From: Heterodera schachtii
Lineage: Eukaryota; Nematoda; Chromadorea; Rhabditida; Heteroderidae
Reading direction: 5' to 3'
DNA: 64,000 bases
Assembly (NCBI GenBank): GCA_023374025.1
Contig: SIJG01000001.1
Location: forward strand, 4,842,828-4,906,827
Shown here: positions 1-9,355 of the stretch, one piece after another
Layout of the letters: every line of letters starts with the position of its first letter
Position numbering within the stretch: position 1 is the first letter of the stretch
The notes under the pieces: model-generated
What the model saw: only the letters and a program-made list of their open reading frames with translations
Database searches by the model: none
Told to the model about the DNA's origin: nothing
Position numbers and translations under genes: made by a program

Positions 1-3000
1 ACTGTGCCAATTCGGTCGTCCCTACCAAAATTGCGTGCTACGTTCCGATGCATTTCCATGGACAATTCCTCCGCAACTCCGTCCAATCCTTTGCTAAAGA
101 ATTCCCAGTAAATCTGCACATTTTTAATGGACGAACAATAAACACCTTTTGAAAACAGTTTGATGCCGAGCATAGCCACCTTTGTAAGAACATTATAATA
201 ATAATTTCAACGAAAAATAGATTTAAAAAGAGCGAAAAATCATTTTCATTAAAAGATTGAAGTGATTTTATTTGAATGCACCGAGTTGTTCATCAGAGCC
301 GGAGCCAACCAAAGCAAACGGAGAAGGGCAAAGGCTAAACGAAGGCTAATAGATAAATAATGCATAATTTAAAAAATAAATTCAATTAATTTTCGTGAGC
401 TGTTTTTTACATTTGTTGCCCAGTTTCGAAATTGATGCCTTTCATTCGCGAAGCGAACCACAGAACACAGCCAATGGAGTCGTCCAATACCAAAAAAAAA
501 TATTTTTATATATAATGATCAGGGCTGCAAAAAATATGCACGAAAAATGACCAAAATATGCACATAAATATGCAAATAAAATTGCCAAATATGCATCAAA
601 TATGCACAAAAATCACAAAATATGCACGAAATATGCACAAAAAACTTGAAAATTAGGGGTGCAAATTTAAATTTTTTTTCATTAGTACACTTGACAATGA
701 GCTACAGTTCTTTTATAAAATTCTCTTAGCAAATATTGACATTTTTAAACCAAAAATTTTGTCATGAAAAAAAAATTTTGGGGAAGAATTTTCTGATAAA
801 ATTTTCCAATTCTTAGTGGTGTTTTTTAAAAATTTTCGGTCGATTCTTAGGGGTGTATTTTCCGTTTTTATTGCATTTTGGTTAACAAATTTCCAAAAAA
901 TGGCGAAATATGCACAAATATGCAGAAAAAGCCAAAATATGCAAAATATGCATTAACACCCAAAATATGCAAAAATATGCAAATAAAAGTCCCGATTTTT
1001 ATACGCAAACACAAAAAAGAAAGTGTTTTTCCTACTATTTAGAGCATGGAGAAGCCAGGAAAAAAATATGCATTTGCATGTTTTTTGCAGCCCTGATAAT
1101 GATAATTTATCGTCGAATATATTCGCAGTTTTTGAAGACGCAATCAAGACGAGGGAAAAGGCGTTGAAACCTGGCAAAAATTAAATATATGACTAAATAT
1201 ACGATTAAAAATGAGCTAATTTAAATAACTAGCGGGGTCAGCGCCTTCGGCGCATCCCCCGCTAGGTAGTACGATTGTATTATAGGATTATGAATGATAA
1301 AATCGACTGGCTCGGCCGCTTCGCGGCCTCGCATCCTTTTCTTGCTTTTTCTCCAATCGCCGGGACTCAACCCACCAGCATAACAATCGCCAGCACTTAA
1401 CCCTCCAGCATTTCAATCCCTGGGACTCAACCCTCCAGCATTTCAATCACTGGGACTCAACCCACCAGCATTTCAATCACTGGGACTCAACCCACCAGCA
1501 TTTCAATCACTGGGACTCAACCCACCAGCATTTCAATCACTGGGACTCAAACCACCAGCATTTCAATCACTGGGACTCAACCCACCAGCATTTCAATCAC
1601 TGGGACTCAACCCACCAGCATTTCAATCACTGGGACTCAACCCACCAACATTCCAATCACTGGGACTCAACCCGTGACTCAATTCTTCTGCATTTCAATC
1701 CCTGGGACTCAACCCACCAGCATTTCAATTACCGGGACTCAATTCTTCTGCATTTCAATCCTGGGACTCAACCCTCCAGCATTTAAATCACTGGGACTCA
1801 ACCCACCAACATTCCAATCACTGGGACTCAATTCTTCTGCATTTCAATCACTGGGACTCAACCCACCAAGATTCCAATCACTGGGACTCAACCCACCAAC
1901 ATTCCAATCACTGGGACTCAACACACCAGCAATTCAATCACTGGGACTCAATCCACCAGCATTTCAATCACTGGGACTCAAACCACCAGCATTTCAATCA
2001 CTGGGACTCAACCCACCAACATTCCAATCACTGGGACTCAACCCTCCAGAATTTCAATCACTGGGACTCAACCCACTAACATTCCAATCACTGGGACTCA
2101 ACCCGTGACTCAATTCTTCTGCATTTCAATCCATGGGACTCAACCCACCAGCATTTCAATTACCGGGACTCAATTCTTCTGCATTTCAATCCTGGGACTC
2201 AACCCTCCAGCATTTAAATCACTGGGACTCAACCCACCAACATTCCAATCACTGGGACTCAATTCTTCTGCATTTCAATCACTGGGACTCAACCCACCAA
2301 GATTCCAATCACTGGGACTCAACCCTCCAGCATTTCAATCACTGGGACTCAACCCACCAACATTCCAATCACTGGGACTCAATTCTTCTGCATTTCAATC
2401 ACTGGGACTCAACCCACCAAGATTCCAATCACTGGGACTCAACCCGTGACTCAATTCTTCTGCATTTCAATCCATGGGACTCAACCCACCAGCATTTCAA
2501 TTACCGGGACTCAATTCTTCTGCATTTCAATCCTGGGACTCAACCCTCCAGCATTTAAATCACTGGGACTCAACCCACCAACATTCCAATCACTGGGACT
2601 CAATTCTTCTGCATTTCAATCACTGGGACTCAACCCACCAAGATTCCAATCACTGGGACTCAACCCTCCAGCATTTCAATCACTGGGACTCAACCCACCA
2701 ACATTCCAATCACTGGGACTCAACCCTCCAGAATTTCAATCACTGGGACTCAATTCTTCTGCATTTCAATCACTGGGACTCAACCCACCAACATTCCAAT
2801 CACTGGGACTCAACCCTCCAGCATTTCAATCACTGGGACTCAACCCACCAACATTCCAATCACTGGGACTCAATTCTTCTGCATTTCAATCACTGGGACT
2901 CAACCCACCAACATTCCAATCACTGGGACTCAACCCTCCAGCATTTCAATCACTGGGACTCAACCCACCAACATTCCAATCACTGGGACTCAACCCTCCA

Positions 3001-5624
3001 GCATTTCAATCACTGGGACTCAACCCACCAACATTCCAATCACTGGGACTCAATTCTTCTGCATTTCAATCACTGGGACTCAACCCACCAAGATTCCAAT
3101 CACTGGGACTCAACCCTCCAGCATTTCAATCACTGGGACTCAACCCACCAACATTCCAATCACTGGGACTCAACACACCACATTCAAGTCACTGGGACTC
3201 AACCCTCTAGCGTTTCAATCACCGGAACTCCACCTCAGCAAATTCTCCACACGTCAATATCCCAATTGCATATAAATATTCCACTCGAACACAGGCAAAA
3301 CATGAGATGTAACATTTACATTGCTTTTTTCAATCCATCTAAGGCTTTTTCATTCATGAAAACAAATATCAAAAATCAAATCAGATTCTTTTCGTATTAT
3401 AAGCAAGGAAAAGTACAAAAAGCTTTTTTAAGTAACAAACATTTTTCATCAAAACAAATTCTAATGCATTTTTTAATCAAACAATTCTCCATTATCGTTT
3501 ACATAAGCAAAACAAAACCTTTCACATCAAAATCAAATCAATTAACAAAAAAAAATTTAGACAAAAAATAATGAAAAACAGCAAAACCAATAATTAATTA
3601 TTCAAATTATTTTTTACACACAAAAACAGATCTTTCATATACTGGATTTTCCACTGAACAAAAATGTGCTCATTCTTTTATTAAATATTTTATATAATAA
3701 AAAATGGGGTGTAAAAGGTATGGGATGTGAGACAAATTTCCCATTTTCTCTTCCTTTCCTTTCTTTTACTCTCTTTTCTTTTCCATTGCAATTTACTCTC
3801 TCTGTTTTCCCACTCCCTCCCCCCCACACACACGCACGCGTTCAACAGACTGCTGCTGCACAGCAGCACGCGTCTGTTCACTCTAAGCAAAACAAACATT
3901 TCTTTTTTCAAATACATTTTTAACGCAAAAACAAAACAAATCGCCACACAAATTCAAACTACGGACACATACATACAAACCGGTTTACCTCAGTTGGGCG
4001 CGCACGGTTGGGCGCTCACGGTTGGGCGCTCACGTTTGGGCGCGCACGGTTGGGCGCCAGCATGTTTTTCCACTATAACTTTCTATAACTTTTTTCTTTG
4101 TCATCCATGTCCCGCAATCTTGGTATCGTTCGGAAGCTTAACATGTTTAAAAGCTTTTTCTAAGCTATTGCTTAGCGATTAGACAAATACCAAAAAAGTT
4201 AATACATGAAAATTGCGAAAAACTCAAAATTTTGAAGTTTTTTCTTAATAAAAATTTTCCAGGCATGAAAATCTTTTGCTTTTTGTAAGACTAATAGAGC
4301 ATGTTAAGAGCTTTCGAATGATACCAAGATTATTGGATTTGGATGCCAAAGAAAAAAGCTTAAGTGGAAAAGCATGCTGGCGCCCAACCGTGCGCGCCCA
4401 AACGTGAGCGCCCAACCGTGCGCGCCCAACCGTGCGCGCCCAACTGAGCGAGTCCGATACAAACACCAAACTTTTTATATAAGGATTTTAATTTCAACGG
4501 AATTTTTAAAAAAAATAGCGGACCGGGTCAGTTTAGTCTGGCAGGTTTAGTCTGGCCGTTTTAGTCTGGCCGTTTTAGTCAGAGGGGTCGTTTTAGTCTG
4601 GCCGTTTTAGTCAGGGGGTCGTTTTAGTCTGGTTAGCTGTTTTCACCTACAAATTCTTACTTTTTATAAAATATCTTTTTTTTGTTAATCATAATATACA
4701 TATAACTTTAAATGTCTGATTAGCTACAAATACAAATTAATTTTCACAAAATTCCGTGTTAAGAATTTTGATATTTGCTCGCGCTTCGACTTCGGAATGG
4801 GCCGGTATTATGAAAAATGTGTACGCAGATGACACTTTCAGTTTGGCGCCGCCTTTGTTCAGTCAAATTTATGTTCTTCTAGCAAAGTAAACCCCAATTT
4901 TTATCAAGTTTTTTTTTTGTCTTTTTAGACGTGATAAATGGGTTTTTCCGATTGCGTACTGCCTTCTCACTTCCAAATGTGAAGTGATATACACACGGAT
5001 GCTTCAACTGATTGTCCAAAGATGGCCGAATTTTGCACCTGAAAAACCATATCGTTGGACTTCGAGACAATTTTCTTGTTGGTATTTCTCGAAATTATGA
5101 AATGCGCCCTTAATCATTTTTCAGTTTTTGTTATTTTTTCGTTGGAATTCATTGATAAATATGATTTGGTATTAAATTTACATTTTTCTAAAAAAATCAT
5201 AATAGAATCCGTGTGGGACAAAAACAGCTTGTCAGACTAAAACGACCCCCTGACAAAACGGCCAGACTAAAACGGCCAGACTAAACCGACCCCCACCGAA
5301 AAGTAGTAATTCTAATTCGATTCGCTCCCAAAAAAGCAATAATTCCCGTAATTACGTGCAGCCGTAGTTTGATTTCAACCATGAAAAACTTTTATATTCT
5401 AAATAGGCACAAAGTCGCTAATGGAAAATGATCATGGAACTGCGGTAACTTACCGTATAATCACTCTTAAGACACTCAAAGGCGGCGATGCTTTGTGCCC
5501 GATCGGATGCTCCGTTGAAATTGTCCTACACACAAAAAATGTAAAACATTTTTCAGCATTATTTGATTAATTATCTCACCTTTTTTCCGTTGTTTCTCCG
5601 CTTTTGCCGACCCGCAAAAAGCAT
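1..5624 (-). CDS. Unrecognised gene, first three exons (partial)
   Basis: Three phase-compatible exons: 5580-5624 (start ATG at 5624, reading MLFAGRQKRRNNGKK), 5454-5525 (24 codons, DNFNGASDRAQSIAAF then ECLKSDYT) and 1-179, which is open to the window edge (contains VYCSSIKNVQIYWEFF and ends near GRDDRIGT). Donors are GTGAGA and GTAAGT, and the acceptors are pyrimidine-rich with AG. I do not recognise the family. If the third exon belongs here, intron 2 is 5,274 bp and contains the hAT-like MITE, the minisatellite and two fold-back elements. The first two exons are the best supported; linking them to exon 3 is inference from matching phase 0 and strand. Confidence 0.4.
520..1095. mobile_element. 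hAT-like MITE with 8-bp target duplication
   Basis: The element starts CAGGGCTGCAAAAAATATGC and ends with its near-exact reverse complement. Both sides carry the perfect 8-bp direct repeat ATAATGAT (512-519 and 1096-1103). An 8-bp duplication with CAG-type ends is characteristic of hAT transposons. The 576-bp body is A/T rich, dominated by repeats of AAATATGCA, and has no transposase, so it is non-autonomous. A diverged relative of its core (about 655-895) lies at 10500-10740. Confidence 0.85.
1228..1267. repeat. GC-rich perfect hairpin
   Basis: A 40-bp palindrome in A/T-rich DNA: outer arms ACTAGCGGGG and CCCCGCTAGGT, inner arms GCGCC and GGCGC around a TTC loop. A second small palindrome, GGCCGCTTCGCGGCC, lies at 1314-1328. 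No function can be assigned. These may be centres or ends of eroded fold-back elements. Confidence 0.7.
1353..3234. repeat. 30-bp minisatellite, about 61 copies
   Basis: Tandem array with unit close to GGGACTCAACCCACCAGCAT followed by TTCAATCACT. Variant units alternate (CCACCAAC, CCCTCCAG, AATTCTTCTG). A larger block beginning with GTGACTCAATTCTTCTGC recurs at about 1674, 2105 and 2446, so there is higher-order structure. Because 30 is a multiple of three the array is open in several frames, giving 10-residue repeats such as SLGLNPPAFQ. The long ORFs are a by-product and I do not call a gene. Edges are degenerate. Confidence 0.9.
3235..3988. other. Gene-free A/T-rich stretch with pyrimidine tract
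   Basis: No coding signal seen. 3235-3690 is A/T rich. 3735-3830 is a strongly pyrimidine-rich strand ending in a CACACACGCACGCG run, followed by a small hairpin GCTGCTGCACAGCAGC at about 3851. Confidence 0.6.
3989..4448. mobile_element. Fold-back element A with tandem-repeat arms
   Basis: Inverted repeat of about 460 bp. The left arm (3989-4063) is a tandem series of the 13-bp unit TTGGGCGCGCACG and variants; the right arm (4376-4448) is its reverse complement. Inside the GC-rich arms lie further inverted sequences, including GTATCGTTCGGAAGC versus GCTTTCGAATGATAC. No transposase ORF and no clear target duplication. The inner motif TATCATTCGAAA recurs in the inverted repeat at 8617-8895, linking the two. 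Confidence 0.75.
4524..5296. mobile_element. Fold-back element B with tandem-repeat arms
   Basis: Left arm (4524-4632) consists of repeats of the roughly 14-bp unit GTTTTAGTCTGGCC interspersed with GGGGTC. The right arm (5234-5296) is the inverted complement (GGCCAGACTAAAAC). The 600-bp interior is A/T rich; its only ORF is a 63-codon minus-strand one (4879-5070) with no recognisable similarity. Same architecture as element A next door but unrelated repeat sequence. Ends are approximate. Confidence 0.75.
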
Positions 5625-6195
5625 AATTTTTAATGAATAAATTGCTTTAACATTTATTATTTTGTCTTTATTTCAAGCAGGACCTTCGCTTTGTCCCTGA
5701 AGGCAACACTGAACAAACGAATGTGTTGTGCCTTTAGGGTCACAAACAAATGTTGTTGAACACAAAATATTTATTAAAACAACAACAAAATAAAAAGCAG
5801 AATTTGGAGAATAATTTGGGGTCAATATTTAGCGGAGCACAATATTTAGGCGAGTCCAGAGGAGAGCCAAAAAGAGAAAAGAATTGGGGGAAAGGAGTGG
5901 AAGAGACTTAATGGGAAAAATCAATAGTACAAGGAACATGGAAAAGAGAAATGATAAACAAATATCATTCGAATGTTCTTTTCCAACAGAATGGCCCAAC
6001 TCGACAAAATCGCCTCCGTTTCGATTTCCCTGTATGGGAAGAAGCGGTTGTTCAGAGAATTTCGATCGTTTTATTGACACACGAAAAAGAGAACAAAACA
6101 AACTTGGTCATGAAGGCATCGCCGCCGCCGCCGCCACCACCACCATTTCCTGGCCAAACCTAAAATTAAAATTTTTAAAAGGTTACAAAGGTGTG
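5625..6195. other. Gene-free stretch
   Basis: No convincing exon. A CCG/CCA trinucleotide run lies at 6120-6148. A minus-strand AATAAA at about 6073 could serve the truncated mtSSB copy immediately to the right. A 90-codon minus-strand ORF (5829-6101) lacks splice support and similarity, so I do not call it. Confidence 0.5.
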
Positions 6196-6561
6196 TTACA
6201 GTACAGTTGGCTCGTCTGTGCGGGGTGGTCCCGGAGGCGCACCCTGCCGGCGGATGATTTCATCAATTCTCTCCTGTTCTTGCTCATACCCACGGCCTAA
6301 AAAAGGTTTTGAAAAATGTACAGAAAAACTGTAGACTTACGCCAACGTTGGAGCTCTTCCCAGGCCTGCTGGAGGCGGCGGCGCCACTCCCTAAAGAGTG
6401 CGCGAGAGCGTGTCCCGTCGGGGAAAAGAGCACCGCCGGTGTAGTGAAGACGGCCAGTCAAATAGACACGAGTGCCTAGAGGAAATGAATTTCGAATGTG
6501 AATGAAAGGCTGAGGATAAAGGTCTCGTCGCTCTCACCCCGTTCCACGTTTTTCTCCACGT
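6196..6561 (-). pseudogene. Truncated mitochondrial SSB copy with new 3' exons
   Basis: Exon 6341-6475 starts with about 72 bp nearly identical to exon 4 of the intact mtSSB gene (from 33056), encoding GTRVYLTGRLHYTGG. It then departs into a novel basic/acidic tail (SRALFREWRRR...) and splices (GTAAGT at 6340, AG at 6297) into exon 6196-6296, which ends EPTVL-stop. A stub of mtSSB exon 3 (VEKNVERG) sits at 6538-6561 with a conserved intron. The OB-fold N-terminal half and the start codon are missing: upstream sequence jumps directly to DNA matching the mtSSB 5' flank. It is probably a pseudogene, but the clean new terminal exons leave open a chimeric gene. Confidence 0.65.
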
Positions 6562-7470
6562 AAGGCACTAGTTAAGTTTGGGTCGAGTTTTGGAGTCGCT
6601 GAACACGATATGGCATTCATGTTGACTTGGACGCATAAAAATTTGATTGGACGCACAAAAATCCATTGGACGCATAAACTGTACTTGAGCCGACCTTTGT
6701 TTCAAATTTGGGTTAGGGATCAGGAAATGGTCAAAAGTATTCAGCGACCCCGAAAACCCCCCGGAAACGTACAGATAATTTCAAGAAATTTGGGGTTACC
6801 AAGACTGAGGAGCAATGAAAAAGGGAACAAAAAAGAGAAAAAAAAGCCGAAAAGTCTTCTTTTAACGAAACGCCAATTTAAATTCGAATGTGCTGAAATG
6901 GTCAACGGAATTTGCCTACTTATTTGTTATGATTTTTTTCGAAAAATTTCCCGATTTTAACTGTTTTGTGTTATGCATATTAATATGATTGGAAGCAAAA
7001 CGCGCATTTGAAAAAAGAAGGTCATAAATAAAGAATTTACTTGATTTGTTAAATTATAGAAAATACAGAGTCACGCCCAACTCATCCAAACCCAACTCAT
7101 CCATAGCACGATACGAGTGTCGCCGCGGCATTTTTTTTTTGATTGTGCGGTCTTAGTCGTGGCATTTTTATGCAATCTTGGTCGTGGCATTTTTGCATTA
7201 TGCGGTCTGCTTCGTGGCATTTGCCACGACCAAGACTGTATAAAAAATGCCACGACCAAGACCGTATAAAAAATTCCACGACTAAGACCGCACAATCAAA
7301 AAAATGCTACGGCGACACTCGTATCGTGCTATGGATGAGTTGGGTATGGATGAGTTGGGTTTACCCCAAAATACAGTATGAATGCGATACGATAATGTCA
7401 TGAGTTACTGTTTATGGCTCATGGATTGGCCATTCAAATCGCCAAGGTTGTGTCCTCGTCTCAAACTATT
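6341..7470 (-). repeat. Inverted partial duplication of the 31.0-33.1 kb region
   Basis: Read on the minus strand, this segment follows the plus strand from the 3' end of the arrestin-domain gene (about 31022) through the intergenic DNA (31115-31280, 31490-31530, 32125-32315) to mtSSB exon 4 (33130). Missing here are mtSSB exons 1-3 (32316-32965) and the MITE at 31583-32075. Shared stretches include TTTATTTATGACCTTCTTTT and GACCCAAACTTAACTAGTGC. A MULE-like element has inserted at 7069. Confidence 0.85.
7069..7367. mobile_element. MULE-like fold-back MITE with 9-bp target duplication
   Basis: 299-bp element. Both arms carry two copies of CCCAACTCATCCA, then GCACGATACGAGTGTCGCCG, then inverted repeats of GGTCTTAGTCGTGGCATTTT. 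Flanking 9-bp direct repeats AAAATACAG (7060-7068 and 7368-7376). The paralogous site at 31115-31123 has a single copy, CTGTATTTT on the opposite strand, and no insert, so this is a true insertion. A 9-bp duplication fits Mutator-like elements. Confidence 0.85.
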
Positions 7471-7490
7471 TCCAATATTCCCAAATTTAG

Positions 7491-8423
7491 CCGCTTCCCA
7501 GCCCGACCCCGATGCCGAAATGCCACAACCATCTGAAGAGCCGTCGACATCAGAGGCAACGGCGCAGGAGAACGACGGACCATCGCCAACAACGCCTACA
7601 CCAATGTCATCGCAGGTAATGGACGTGCCGCAGGCCCGTATCCAGAAAAAAATTTCGGGGAGGGCACCCGAAGAGCTCTGTTTTTTTTTTTTTTGCTCTT
7701 CGGGCCAAAAATTTTTTTTTGTACTAGTGTTATTTTCAAAATCTTCAGCGCAGAGCCAAAAAAACAAAAAATACTAGCGGTTTTGCACCGAAAAAGCACT
7801 AGTTTTCCATTTTGGGCTCAAATTTTCAAAAAATAATGGTCTAATTGGGGCCCGGCGGTGCCGATAGGCGCCGCCGGGAAACATTTTTGGAAAATTAAAT
7901 GCAATATGATAAGAAAATGTGCAAAATTTTCAAAAATTTGCCCATTTTTGCTTGAAAATTTTTTGATTTTTCATTTCGGGGGGGGGGGATCTCAAGTTCA
8001 CTTCAGCACTTTTGGGGCATCATGGATCGGCGCGTCGTTTCCATGCCCACTTTGTACAGCGAGGAGGAAAGAATTGTCGGACAAAATTACACGGTGGAAA
8101 ATGAAAAATCAATACACATTTTTTAAATAAAGTTTCTCTCTCATTTTCAAATTTTTTTTTTGTTTTCCAGGCAATGGACTAAAAAAAGGTGGAGATATCC
8201 CCATTTTTTTGATCAGGTTCCGACATCTACAAAATCCTCGAAATTTGGTGTTTCATTTTTTTTTGAACATACGAAATTTTAATTTTAGGTTGGCCGCTAC
8301 TCTCATCTAGGCACACAAGAGAAGATCGTTGAGAAGCTGGTGAAGCATACGACGATGTTGAATGCACTGCACGACCGAGGCGTTGAGAACAACAAAGAAA
8401 ATGACAAATACTCAGATTTTTGA
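7491..8423 (+). CDS. Unrecognised gene, 3' exons
   Basis: Three phase-0-compatible exons. 7491-7615 encodes a Ser/Thr/Pro/Glu-rich stretch (QPDPDAEMPQPSEEP) and ends in a CAG|GTAATG donor. 8007-8093 contains MDRRVVSMPTLYSEEE. 8289-8423 begins after TTTTAG, encodes YSHLGTQEKIVEKLVKHTTM and ends KYSDF-stop. The first exon abuts the duplicated arrestin 3' end, and the 390-bp intron carries one of the GC-rich palindromic repeats. I do not recognise the protein. Exon joining is inference and upstream exons are not visible. It could be a decaying gene. Confidence 0.4.
7851..7878 (+). repeat. GC-rich palindromic dispersed repeat, copy 1
   Basis: Near-perfect palindrome CCCGGCGG-tgccgatag-GCGCCGCCGGG in A/T-rich surroundings, opposite orientation to copies 2 and 3. 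One of six copies in the window. Confidence 0.85.
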
Positions 8424-9355
8424 ACAAATTTTCACCTCACTTTTATTCAGGGTTCCCAGATCTGAGGATTTATCCTCATTTTGTGGCTTTTTGATAGTTC
8501 AATGAGGCTTTTTTTTGAAATGAGGATTTGAGGATTTTTGTGGCTTTTTGAGAAATTTTGAGGCTTTTGGGGAAAATCCTCCGGGCTAGGCCGTTTTCGC
8601 GTGGGGCGGAGTTTTTGGACTATAACTTTTTTCTTTGCCAACCAAATCCAACATTCTTGGTATCATTCGAAAACCCTTCAGATGCACTATTAGCCTGCAA
8701 AATTCCAAAAAATTTCATTGAGTATAAAAATAGTTCGAGCCAAAAAAAGTTGGAAAATTTGGTTTGTTGAACTCTTCTGACCATAACTTTTTTGAACCTT
8801 AACGAAATTTTTCCAAATTTTGTAGGCTAATAGAAAACACTTAGGGCTATCGAATGATACCAAGATTATTTTTAATAGAGCATCAAAACGAAAATCTCAC
8901 CCAAATTTTCCAAAAAATTTTGCTTAATTTTTTATAAAAACCAGAAAAGAACCAATTTTTTTTTCCAAAAAATCACAAAATTATCTTAAAAATTTGCTCA
9001 AAATCACAAAATTTGGCCATTTTGTGGACAAATCTGTTAATAAATCGCATTAAAAATTACAAAAAGTTTCCCGGCGGCGCCTATCGGCACCACTGGCCCC
9101 CCTTATTCCCCGAAAGTTTTTGAAAAAAGTGCCGCAAAAAATCAACTTAGATTTTTCGTGCTCAGAATTTCACAAAATGCTTATTTCTAATAAAAAATTG
9201 CTCAAAGTGATCATGGAAAATCAAAAATATAATATTTGAACATTTTAAGCGTGTTTTGAATAAATTTTGTAAAAATGAGGCTTTTTGCCTGCCAAATGAG
9301 GCTTTCTTTTTGTTCATCCTTTATTTCTTAGTCTTAAGCGTTTTTTGTCTCAGTT
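8424..9355. repeat. Repeat-rich, gene-free stretch with nested inverted repeat
   Basis: 8455-8575 repeats GAGGATTT and TGTGGCTTTTTGA phrases, and related TGAGGCTTT phrases return at 9272-9312. Between them, 8617-8895 is an imperfect inverted repeat (CTTGGTATCATTCGAAAAC versus CTATCGAATGATACCAAG) sharing its core with fold-back element A. No coding region seen. Confidence 0.55.
9070..9096 (-). repeat. GC-rich palindromic dispersed repeat, copy 2
   Basis: CCCGGCGGCGCCTATCGGCA followed by CCACTGG; the right arm is degraded. Followed about 30 bp on by the A-rich GTGCCGCAAAAAAT motif also seen downstream of copies 3 and 6. Confidence 0.75.

Noticed and set aside
1674..3571. Long repetitive ORFs (up to 365 codons) over the 30-bp minisatellite
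   Set aside because: The period is a multiple of three, so several frames stay open at once; no splice sites, start context or known family, and the open frame ends in A/T-rich DNA just past the array.
5829..6101. 90-codon minus-strand ORF with hydrophobic C-terminal half
   Set aside because: No similarity, no splice or context support, and it lies in the likely 3' flank of the truncated mtSSB copy.
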